A stretch of DNA of 32,731 bases from Candidatus Omnitrophota bacterium (lineage in GTDB: Bacteria > Omnitrophota > Gorgyraeia > Aquiviventales > Aquiviventaceae), in the NCBI GenBank assembly GCA_016209275.1, contig JACQWM010000059.1, positions 1 through 32,731 on the forward strand. Direction: 5' to 3'. A program made the translations under genes and the position numbers. The notes beneath the pieces were generated by a model. That model made no database searches. It worked only from the letters and a program-made list of their open reading frames with translations, and was not told where the DNA came from. This document shows positions 1 to 6,195 of the stretch, piece by piece. Within the stretch, counting starts at the first letter, position 1; each line of letters starts with the position of its first letter.

Positions 1-44
1 CCAATGTCCATCCCGATCACCGTGTTCACTGCGATGGATGTCAT
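1..44 (-). CDS. Start of a leftward gene, possibly a ROK/actin-like ATPase fold kinase (partial)
   Basis: Only the first 14 codons are in the window. Read leftward from ATG at 44-42 they give MTSIAVNTVIGMDIG and run off the edge. A near-perfect ribosome binding site (AGGAGGT, 57-51 on the minus strand) lies 6 bases upstream of the start, which supports a real gene start. A hydrophobic strand followed by G-M-D-I-G resembles the phosphate-1 loop (DxGxT) that opens sugar kinases and other actin-like ATPases. That is only a resemblance, because the T/S of the motif is beyond the edge. It is divergent from the ABC ATPase at 205. Confidence 0.55.
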   Translation of the reverse strand, partial: MTSIAVNTVIGMDI

Positions 45-111
45 CGCGGCACCTCCTGTCGGTTGGTGCCAGTATGACAGCGTTCAAGCGACCCAGCGTT
101 TTCATGCTATC

Positions 112-201
112 ACCCCCTCGTGTTTGCGATGCGTCGTTGACGCATCGCTGCCAACCCGAGGTTGGCCGCGCTGTGCTACGCACAGCGCCAACAGAGGGGG
201 T
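112..201. repeat. Cloverleaf palindromic element, copy 1 (outer stem plus three 3-nt-loop hairpins)
   Basis: Outer stem: 112-119 (ACCCCCTC) pairs with 194-201 (GAGGGGGT) and continues as 121-124 (TGTT) with 190-193 (AACA), with G120 bulged. Inside are three perfect hairpins, each with a three-base loop: 126-135/139-148 (10 bp, loop GTT), 150-156/160-166 (7 bp, loop CGA) and 168-176/180-188 (9 bp, loop TAC). One base separates neighbouring hairpins. The right end continues as GGGAT, which could pair with ATC at 109-111. The same plan, with different hairpin sequences but the same AGGGGGTGGGAT right end, recurs at 29041-29127. The right end also provides the purine-rich ribosome binding site and the first two bases of the start codon of the ATPase at 205. 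Confidence 0.85.
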
Positions 202-204
202 GGG

Positions 205-927
205 ATGATCCAGGCCGTTGGGCTGACGAAGCGGTACGGAAACCTTGAAGCGCTGACCGAGATGACGCTGACGGTGGCCCCCGGAGAAATCGTGGCACTC
301 GTCGGCCCGAATGGAGCCGGCAAGACCACGGCGCTGAAACTGCTCGCAGGGCTGCTCACGCCGACGCGCGGCGATGCGTGGCTCGGCGGCCATCATGTGC
401 TGCGCCAACACCAAGAGGCTAAGCGGCTGCTGGCGTTTTTGCCGGATCAGCCCTTCCTGTATGATCAGTTGACGGTGGCCGAAACGCTCGGCTTTATCGG
501 CGGCATGTATCAGTTGGATCCGCCGGTGATGCGCGAGCGCGCCAATCGGTTGCTTGCGACCTTCGGCCTCGCCGAGCAGGTCCATCGCCGGGTCGGGCAG
601 CTGTCGTACGGCATGAAAAGCCGGCTCGTCCTGATCGCCAGCCTGCTGCACGATCCCCGCGCCCTGGTCTTGGATGAGCCGTTCTTCGGCCTCGATCCTC
701 GCACGATGCGGCTGATGAAGCAGCTGCTGATCGATCGCGCCGCCGGCGGCATGGCGGTGCTGCTCTCCACCCATCAGCTCTCCATCGTGGAGGACCTCGC
801 CCACCGCATTGCCGTGCTTCGCGAGGGCCGGATCGTCGCCCTCGGCAGCTTTGAGGAGCTGCAGCGCCAGCACGGCGGCGCCCACCTTGAGGATGTGTTT
901 TTCCGCCTTACGGAGTCTTCGTCATGA
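205..927 (+). CDS. ABC-2 type exporter ATP-binding protein
   Basis: A 240-residue ABC ATPase that would power a two-component exporter at the inner membrane. Seen: Walker A GPNGAGKTT near residue 35, a Q-loop region (LPDQPFLYDQLT) near 80, a signature LSYGMKSRL (a variant of LSGGQ) near 134, Walker B ALVLDEPFFGLDP near 153, and the switch histidine in LLSTHQLS near 188. The start at 205 is chosen because it follows AGGGGG and begins just before the first beta strand; in-frame codons upstream run through the cloverleaf repeat. Its stop TGA (925-927) overlaps an ATG at 924, the usual arrangement for a co-translated permease. That permease now begins 2 kb downstream at 3015 because a restriction-modification island lies between. 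The substrate is unknown. Confidence 0.9.
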   Translation: MIQAVGLTKRYGNLEALTEMTLTVAPGEIVALVGPNGAGKTTALKLLAGLLTPTRGDAWLGGHHVLRQHQEAKRLLAFLPDQPFLYDQLTVAETLGFIGGMYQLDPPVMRERANRLLATFGLAEQVHRRVGQLSYGMKSRLVLIASLLHDPRALVLDEPFFGLDPRTMRLMKQLLIDRAAGGMAVLLSTHQLSIVEDLAHRIAVLREGRIVALGSFEELQRQHGGAHLEDVFFRLTESSS

Positions 928-942
928 CCCCGACCCTATTTT
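924..942 (+). pseudogene. Severed original 5' end of the ABC permease gene
   Basis: ATG at 924 overlaps the ATPase stop (ATGA) and reads M-T-P-T-L-F before entering the island. Joined at the shared TATTTT (937-942 with 3034-3039), the frame continues directly into the permease as MTPTLFWWVRLRTW. In the present arrangement the frame from 924 runs into the island and ends at TAA (996-998). This is an inference from frame and repeat matching; no uninterrupted relative was examined. Confidence 0.7.
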
Positions 943-961
943 CTACAGCAATTTCAATATG

Positions 962-990
962 GTTGACAACTTCTGTCAACCTGATAGAAT
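962..990 (+). promoter_or_regulatory. Autoregulated promoter of the R-M operon
   Basis: -35 TTGACA (963-968), 16-bp spacer, -10 TAGAAT (985-990). A perfect 7-5-7 inverted repeat, GTTGACA at 962-968 and TGTCAAC at 974-980, covers the -35 box and half of the spacer. The first gene of the operon has an N-terminal helix-turn-helix, so this dyad is the natural operator for self-repression. The dyad and promoter are seen directly; the pairing with the protein is inferred. Confidence 0.75.
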
Positions 991-1017
991 TCGTGTAAAC
1001 ACGGGATGGGAGGGAAG

Positions 1018-2226
1018 ATGAGCTTTGGAAGTAAACTGCGGCTTCTGAGGAAATCAAAGAAAGTCAGTCTCCGTGATCTCTCAAAGAAACTGCATTACGA
1101 TCGATCCTACCTCAGCAGAGTCGAAAACAACTCCGTCAACCCCTCCGATGAACTCATCAAAACCGCTGCGAAATTCTTTCGAGTGCGCGAGGAAGAATTC
1201 CGCATTGCTGCCGGCAAGTTCCCGAAAGATATCGTAGAGATCCTGTCCAATCATCCTGAGGAATCGGTCTCGCTTCTTCGAGATTCCTTGGGTGAGTATC
1301 ACACCAATGGCGATTTATTTGCATCGTCTCGGACGGCCCAGCTTCCTGATGAAAGCCGCTCAAAGGCATTGGACGACTCCTACCGTAATCACATTATCGA
1401 CGGAAACTGCCTTGAGGTCCTGAAGAAGCTCCCATCTTCATCCGTGGACCTTATCGTGACCTCTCCGCCATACGCCGATAATCGGCGTAAGACCTATGAA
1501 GGCATCCCTCCGGAGAGATATGTTGCGTGGTTCCTTCCAATTACTGAACAGTTGGAACGGGTGCTAAAGCCGAAAGGATCGTTTATTTTGAATATCAAAG
1601 AACGCGTTGTCGATGGAGAGCGCCATACGTATGTGATTGAGTTGATTCAGAAGATGCGCGGTCAGGGCTGGAAGTGGATTGAAGAATATATCTGGCATAA
1701 GAGAAACTGCTATCCGGGCTATTGGCCGAATCGCTTCCGGGATGCTTGGGAGCGCTGCTTGCATTTTGCGCCTCAAAGGGACTTCAAGATGTTCCAGGAG
1801 GCGGTGATGGTGCCGATGGGGGATTGGAGAATAAGCCGCCTGCGTAACCTGAGTGAGACGGACAAGCGTCGGGACGATTCGAGAGTATTGAGTGGCTTCG
1901 GGAAACGCATTGCGAATTGGGTGGGGCGAGAGAAAGCGTACCCAACCAACGTGCTTCACATGGCGACCGAATGCGCGAATAAGGGTCACAGCGCCACATT
2001 TCCGGTTGCTCTGCCGGAGTGGTTTATCAAGTTGCTGACAAAGCCGGGTGATGTGGTCTTGGATCCATTCATGGGTTCAGGGACAACTGCCGTGGCCTGT
2101 GTGAAGAACAAGCGGGATTTTGTTGGGATAGACATTAACCAGGAGTTTTGCAGGATTGCTAGGAAGAGGGTTGAGGACGAGATGGCGCGCCCGGCAAAGA
2201 ATGGTGATGGAAAGCTGGCTCACTGA
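1018..2226 (+). CDS. DNA methyltransferase with N-terminal XRE-type regulator domain
   Basis: A 402-residue fusion. Residues about 3-58 are a Cro/CI-type helix-turn-helix (SLRDLSKKLHYDRSYLSRVEN). The rest is an S-adenosylmethionine-dependent DNA methyltransferase. The catalytic motif IV TSPPY (about 148-152) comes before the AdoMet motif I DPFMGSGTT (about 349-357), which is the beta-class order. S-P-P-Y is typical of N4-cytosine enzymes, although N6-adenine cannot be excluded. It would protect host DNA against the endonuclease encoded 2 bp downstream. Start 1018 is preferred to ATG 1006 because GGGAGGGA (1008-1015) lies directly before it. The helix-turn-helix and the upstream dyad suggest autorepression, as in other Type II methyltransferases with such domains. 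The gene is more A+T rich than its chromosomal neighbours, consistent with transfer. Confidence 0.9.
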   Translation: MSFGSKLRLLRKSKKVSLRDLSKKLHYDRSYLSRVENNSVNPSDELIKTAAKFFRVREEEFRIAAGKFPKDIVEILSNHPEESVSLLRDSLGEYHTNGDLFASSRTAQLPDESRSKALDDSYRNHIIDGNCLEVLKKLPSSSVDLIVTSPPYADNRRKTYEGIPPERYVAWFLPITEQLERVLKPKGSFILNIKERVVDGERHTYVIELIQKMRGQGWKWIEEYIWHKRNCYPGYWPNRFRDAWERCLHFAPQRDFKMFQEAVMVPMGDWRISRLRNLSETDKRRDDSRVLSGFGKRIANWVGREKAYPTNVLHMATECANKGHSATFPVALPEWFIKLLTKPGDVVLDPFMGSGTTAVACVKNKRDFVGIDINQEFCRIARKRVEDEMARPAKNGDGKLAH

Positions 2227-2228
2227 GC

Positions 2229-2981
2229 ATGGCCACAGTCGGCGCGCGCAAGCTCGAAGAGCTTATCAAGAAGCACCTTGACGAATTTTATTCCCGCCGC
2301 ACTGCCAAACTCACTGGCCTGAACCTCACCGAAGCCCTGACCAAGAAGAATCCCTACCTGTTCAAGGCGAAGGGCATTCAGCAAGCGTCAGAAATCGTCG
2401 CGGAGTTGCTGCAAGCATACATTTCTTCCTCAGATGAGACGATCTTCGGCGATGCGTTCTTCGAACCAATTGCAAAAGCCGTCAGCGGAGGAGCCGTAGG
2501 CGGCGGCGAAGGCATTGACATCATCAAAGAGTCCGACACCACAGTGACAGCGTATGCGGTGAAGTCCGGCCCGCACTGGGGGAATGCCGATCAGTGGAGC
2601 AGGCAGCGGCAGAACTTTCAGAGCCTGCAGAACCGGCTTCGAAAGCTGCACAAGGCATTTGAGCCAGTCCTTGGTTATGGCTATGGCAAGCGCAACACAG
2701 ACCCCAAGGGATCAAAAAACTACCGCCAGCGTTCCGGCCAGGCGTTTTGGGAAGAATTAACAGGCGATACCGACTTCTATCTCAAGCTGATCCGCTTGAT
2801 GAAACATTATCCGCAGGAGCACCGAGTACGATATCAAGTCGAATGGAAGAAAGCGGTCAATCGATTCGAGCGGGAATTCCTCAACAACTTTTCGACCCCA
2901 GACGGCGATATTAACTGGGAGAAGCTGGTCGAGTTCAACAGCGGAAAACAGAAGCAGAAACTGACGGTCTCTTCGCGGTAG
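2229..2981 (+). CDS. Type II restriction endonuclease, PmeII-like family
   Basis: A 250-residue protein starting 2 bp after the methyltransferase stop, so almost certainly co-transcribed and translationally coupled. It matches my recollection of PmeII-family endonucleases: an N-terminal segment with KKNPYLFKAKG (about 39-49), then SSSDETIFGDAFFEPIA (about 66-82). After that come GID (Asp 97) and AVKSGPHWGN with Lys 112, spaced like a PD-(D/E)xK active site. A Glu near 79 could complete it. The predicted role is cleavage of DNA lacking the partner methylation. The family assignment is from motif memory; the nuclease call is firmer than the subfamily. It shares the A+T-richer composition of the island, and no terminator is visible after it. 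Confidence 0.8.
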   Translation: MATVGARKLEELIKKHLDEFYSRRTAKLTGLNLTEALTKKNPYLFKAKGIQQASEIVAELLQAYISSSDETIFGDAFFEPIAKAVSGGAVGGGEGIDIIKESDTTVTAYAVKSGPHWGNADQWSRQRQNFQSLQNRLRKLHKAFEPVLGYGYGKRNTDPKGSKNYRQRSGQAFWEELTGDTDFYLKLIRLMKHYPQEHRVRYQVEWKKAVNRFEREFLNNFSTPDGDINWEKLVEFNSGKQKQKLTVSSR

Positions 2982-3014
2982 GAAGGTCGAATACTGGCAC
3001 ATTCGGGGAGCCAC

Positions 3015-4691
3015 ATGCCATCAGGCGCCGCATTATTTTGGTGGGTTCGTCTTCGGACGTGGCGGCGGGCGGCGCGGGATCTGCTTCATGCGCCGCTGAA
3101 GCTTGGCGTCATCGCGACGGTCTGGACGATCCTCGTTGCGGGCCTCTTCCTCATCGCGCATCGGGGCATCCGCTTCATCTATGACACCGCCGGGCTCGGG
3201 CCCTTTCTCCTCAGCCGGCTGTGGTTCCTCTTTCTCTTCGTCATTTTCCTGCTGCTCATCGTGAGCCAATGCACCGGGGTGTATGCCACCGTGGTGCGTT
3301 CGCCGGAGACGCAGTGGTGGATGACGCTGCCGGTGTCCGCGCGCAGCCTCTCGCGGGCCAAATGGTTGGAAAGCAGCCTCTATAGCGCGTGGGCCGTGGT
3401 GATGCTGGTCATCCCGCTGTTGGCCGCGGATCTGGTCGTGTTGCGTCAACCCTGGTGGATGGCCCTCTGGACGCTGAGCGCCTTGGTCATCCCCTTATTG
3501 GCGATTGCGACGGCGGTGGCGACCCTGCTGTTTTTCGGCTGGCTGCGCTGGTGTGGATGGATCGCGATTCGACGAGAGGCCGTCCCCGCGGCACTCGTGT
3601 TGGCGTGCGGCGCGCTGTTTTGGCTCTTGGGAGAGCGGCACGTGCCCGCACAGCGCGAGGATGCCTGGTTTCTCGCGCTCCAAGGGCTGCTGCCTCGCAT
3701 GAAGATGGCGACCGCCCCATGGCTGCCGAGCGCTTGGGCCGCGCGCGGGTTGGATGCGGCCGTCAACGGCCGATGGACGGGTGCGCTGATCTATGCCGTG
3801 TTGCTGTGGACGACCGCCGTCGCGTGTTGGCGGCTCCTGGATCATGCGGCGGCCGTGGTCCTCATGCCGCTGCTGCGCCGCTACGCCGCAGCACCCGAGA
3901 TGGCCGCCAGGGCGAATCCTCGCGGGGCAGCCCCGCGCGCCGGGATCGCGATGCGGTGGTGGATGCGGCATGCATGGTCTGCCGCCATCGCCAAGGATGC
4001 GCTGCTCGTCCTGCGCGACCCCTTGCAATGGAGCCAAGCCGTGGTGTTTTTTGGCCTGCTCGGCGTCTATTTTGCGAACATCCATCGGTTAGCCTACATG
4101 AGTGTTGAGCCAACATGGCGGATTGGCGTGGCGGCGCTGAATCTCGCGTGCACCTTGCTCGTCCTGGGGTCGCTGACCGTGCGCTTTCTCTTTCCCCAAA
4201 TGAGCCTTGAGGGCCGCAGTCTCTGGCTGCTGCGCATTGCGCCCAACGGCATGCGGCGGCTGCTATTGGCCAAACTCTGGTTGTACGGCGTGCTCGGCGC
4301 GGTGATTATCGAGGGGTTGCTCGCCCTGTCGATGAGCCGCTTAGAGATCGCGATGCCGATTCGATGGTGGATGGCGGCGGTCGGCGGATCCGCAGCGCTC
4401 ACCCTCGTCTGCCTGAGTGTGGGCTTGGGGGCGTGGTGGATTGATCCCGGAGCGCAGGATGCCGCGCGCTTGATCTCCTCCTCGACTGGAGCGCTCGTCC
4501 TCGTCCTCATGCTCGGCTATGTCAGCGGCGTGGTCGCCGCCTTGCTGCTGGCGTGGAACGGATGGTCCAACCATCACCTGGGCACGCTAGTACTGGCGAG
4601 TGCCGGGTTCGCGGGGCTGAGCCTGCTGGCGAGTGTGGTGCCGATGCGGCGAGGGTTAGCGACCCTCGAGCAGCTGGAGTGGCGCGCGTAA
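3015..4691 (+). CDS. ABC-2 type exporter permease (5' end rebuilt by insertion)
   Basis: A 558-residue, highly hydrophobic protein with about a dozen possible membrane spans and no soluble domain, as expected of a large ABC-2 type permease partnering the ATPase at 205-927. A conserved-looking stretch, RDPLQWSQAVVFF near residue 334, is typical of these permeases. The first six codons (MPSGAA) derive from the island; from LFWWVRLRTW onward the protein follows the ancestral frame that would have begun at 924. Because the ATPase and permease are now about 2 kb apart, with an independently promoted operon between them, coordinated expression may be altered. The transport substrate cannot be read from the sequence. 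Confidence 0.8.
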   Translation: MPSGAALFWWVRLRTWRRAARDLLHAPLKLGVIATVWTILVAGLFLIAHRGIRFIYDTAGLGPFLLSRLWFLFLFVIFLLLIVSQCTGVYATVVRSPETQWWMTLPVSARSLSRAKWLESSLYSAWAVVMLVIPLLAADLVVLRQPWWMALWTLSALVIPLLAIATAVATLLFFGWLRWCGWIAIRREAVPAALVLACGALFWLLGERHVPAQREDAWFLALQGLLPRMKMATAPWLPSAWAARGLDAAVNGRWTGALIYAVLLWTTAVACWRLLDHAAAVVLMPLLRRYAAAPEMAARANPRGAAPRAGIAMRWWMRHAWSAAIAKDALLVLRDPLQWSQAVVFFGLLGVYFANIHRLAYMSVEPTWRIGVAALNLACTLLVLGSLTVRFLFPQMSLEGRSLWLLRIAPNGMRRLLLAKLWLYGVLGAVIIEGLLALSMSRLEIAMPIRWWMAAVGGSAALTLVCLSVGLGAWWIDPGAQDAARLISSSTGALVLVLMLGYVSGVVAALLLAWNGWSNHHLGTLVLASAGFAGLSLLASVVPMRRGLATLEQLEWRA

Positions 4692-4696
4692 CACGA

Positions 4697-5125
4697 TTAG
4701 TCTTTGAGAAGATCAGGCGGGACGAGGGGGGAGGGATCCGCCGCGGCAGGTTGTTGCGCGAGCTCGATGGAGGTCACGACGATGCCCTTGACGCCATCGC
4801 GTTCGTACACGGTCCCGGTGACCTGCACGAGTTGATTGACGTACTCATAGAGCAATTCATTCGGATCTTCTCCGGGCCGCTCCGCCAGCGAAAGATACAG
4901 CGCGTTCGAGCCGGTCTCCAAGATGGCCAGGGTTTGGCCGTTGTCGGCGGCCTCGGCGGTTTGATCCGCGATCGTCACACCGCGCTGTCCGTCTCGCAGA
5001 TACGAGGCGGGATCCACGACTTCCCCCTGGATCGTTTGGGTGGCGGCCGCGGCAAGAGAGGCGCGCCACAGGCCCGCACCCAACACAACCAGCAGCAGGC
5101 TCGCCACGACGCGATGGTGTCTCAT
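4697..5125 (-). CDS. Small exported protein with OB-fold-like domain
   Basis: 142 residues. A signal peptide is clear (MRHHRVVASLLLVVLGAG followed by an Ala-rich cleavage region). The mature part is a compact beta-rich domain: TIQGEVVDPASYL near 29, ILETGSNALYLSL, then VQVTGTVYERDGVKGIVVTSIE near 105. This resembles bacterial OB-fold exported proteins, but the function is unknown. The start at 5125 has GCGGGGGA just upstream; an in-frame ATG at 5155 lies upstream of the predicted transcription start and is less likely. It converges on the permease with only 5 bp between stops, and diverges from glucokinase. Confidence 0.75.
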   Translation of the reverse strand: MRHHRVVASLLLVVLGAGLWRASLAAAATQTIQGEVVDPASYLRDGQRGVTIADQTAEAADNGQTLAILETGSNALYLSLAERPGEDPNELLYEYVNQLVQVTGTVYERDGVKGIVVTSIELAQQPAAADPSPLVPPDLLKD

Positions 5126-5140
5126 CAAATCCCCCGCAGC

Positions 5141-5193
5141 ATTGTAGCGCATCACCTGCGGTCGCTGTCAAGTGCCGGCGAATTTGTTATACT
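5141..5193. promoter_or_regulatory. Overlapping divergent promoters (exported protein / glucokinase)
   Basis: Rightward: -35 CTGTCA (5165-5170), 17-bp spacer, -10 TATACT (5188-5193). Leftward: -35 TTGACA (minus strand, 5171-5166), 19-bp spacer, -10 TACAAT (5146-5141). The two -35 hexamers share five bases, so the two promoters probably compete for polymerase. The rightward -10 ends 6 bp before the glk ATG, implying a leaderless transcript. Confidence 0.65.
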
Positions 5194-5199
5194 CGTGGC

Positions 5200-6195
5200 A
5201 TGGTGATCGTCGTGGGGGACGTCGGGGGAACCAAGACCCATCTCGCGCTGATGGCGCGGCGAGGGCGGCGGTGGCATCTGGGTCACGCACAGCGGTATGT
5301 CACGCGCCAGCATGCCAGCCTGGCCGCGCTCGTGGGCGACTTTTTGGCCCGGCAGCGCAGCCGGCCGTCCGCGGCTTGCTTCGGCGTCGCCGGTCCGGTG
5401 ACCAATGGCCGCTGCTCGGGCACGAATCTCCCCTGGGATATTGATGAACGCGCGCTGCGTCGGCAGCTTAAGCTCAACGCCCTCTGGCTGATGAATGATC
5501 TGGTGGCGACCGCCTATAGTCTTGAGGCGTTGCCCTCAAGGAGCGTGGCGGCGCTCAACGCGGGCCGGCCGCAGCCGCGCGGAACGATGGCGGTCATTGC
5601 CGCCGGCACCGGACTCGGAGAAGCCGCGCTCGTGTGGGATGGGCGAGGCTATCGCGCCATCCCCTCGGAAGGCGGCCATGCGGATTTTGCCCCGCGCACG
5701 CCGATCGAAATCGAGCTGCTGAAGGCGCTCACCAGGCGCCATCGCGGCCATGTCAGTTACGAGCGGATCGTCTCCGGCCCGGGGAAGGTGGCGATCTATG
5801 AATTTTTGAACGCGCGGCGCCGAGGGACGGAGCCCGCGTGGCTGCGGGAGCGATTCGCCTTTGGCGATCGCAGCGCGATCATTTCAGAAGCGGCCCTCGC
5901 AGGCCGCAGCGCGCTCTGTCATCGCGCGCTGGAGCTGTTTGTGTCGATCTACGGGGCCGAGGCCGGCAATCTCGCGCTGAAAGTGCTGGCGACGGGCGGC
6001 GTGTATCTTGGCGGCGGCATCGCCCCCACGATTCTGCCGCTGTTGCGCGGCGGCGCGTTCATGAAGGCGTTTTGCGATAAGGGGCGGCTTGCGCCCCTCA
6101 TGCGGCAGATCCCTGTGCGCGTGATCCTCGAAGACCGAGTGGCGCTGCTCGGGGCGGCGCGGTACGCGGCGCGGCAACACGGCGCGGAGTCATGA
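5200..6195 (+). CDS. glk: Glucokinase (Glk family)
   Basis: A 331-residue cytoplasmic kinase that phosphorylates glucose to glucose 6-phosphate with ATP. Motifs appear in order: GDVGGTKTHLAL (about 6-17, phosphate 1), AGPVTNGRC and TNLPWDID (about 65-83), the catalytic Asp in WLMNDLVATAYS (about 98-109), AAGTGLGEA (about 134-142), EGGHADFAP (about 157-165) and a C-terminal LGGGIAP adenosine-side loop. Order and length fit the E. coli Glk family rather than ROK. There is no ribosome binding site; the -10 box sits 6 bp before ATG 5200, so translation is probably leaderless. The stop overlaps the next gene (ATGA). Confidence 0.92.
   Translation: MVIVVGDVGGTKTHLALMARRGRRWHLGHAQRYVTRQHASLAALVGDFLARQRSRPSAACFGVAGPVTNGRCSGTNLPWDIDERALRRQLKLNALWLMNDLVATAYSLEALPSRSVAALNAGRPQPRGTMAVIAAGTGLGEAALVWDGRGYRAIPSEGGHADFAPRTPIEIELLKALTRRHRGHVSYERIVSGPGKVAIYEFLNARRRGTEPAWLRERFAFGDRSAIISEAALAGRSALCHRALELFVSIYGAEAGNLALKVLATGGVYLGGGIAPTILPLLRGGAFMKAFCDKGRLAPLMRQIPVRVILEDRVALLGAARYAARQHGAES

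Larger units (their letters stand above)
937..3039. mobile_element. Restriction-modification island bounded by 6-bp direct repeats
   Basis: TATTTT occurs at 937-942 and again at 3034-3039, enclosing 2,091 bp that contain only an operator/promoter, a methyltransferase and a restriction endonuclease. The enclosed DNA is visibly richer in A and T than both flanks. The flanks belong together: an ABC ATPase on the left and an ABC permease on the right. No transposase, recombinase or convincing terminal inverted repeat is visible, so the mode of entry is unknown. The repeat may be a target duplication or microhomology used in recombination. Confidence 0.7.

Noticed and set aside
4-204. N-terminal extension of the first ABC ATPase
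   Set aside because: The in-frame codons upstream of 205 translate the minus-strand gene start and the cloverleaf repeat, and ABC ATPases begin near MIQAVGLTKRYG.
937-3039. R-M island as a classical transposon
   Set aside because: No transposase or integrase and no terminal inverted repeats are visible; only the short direct repeat supports insertion.
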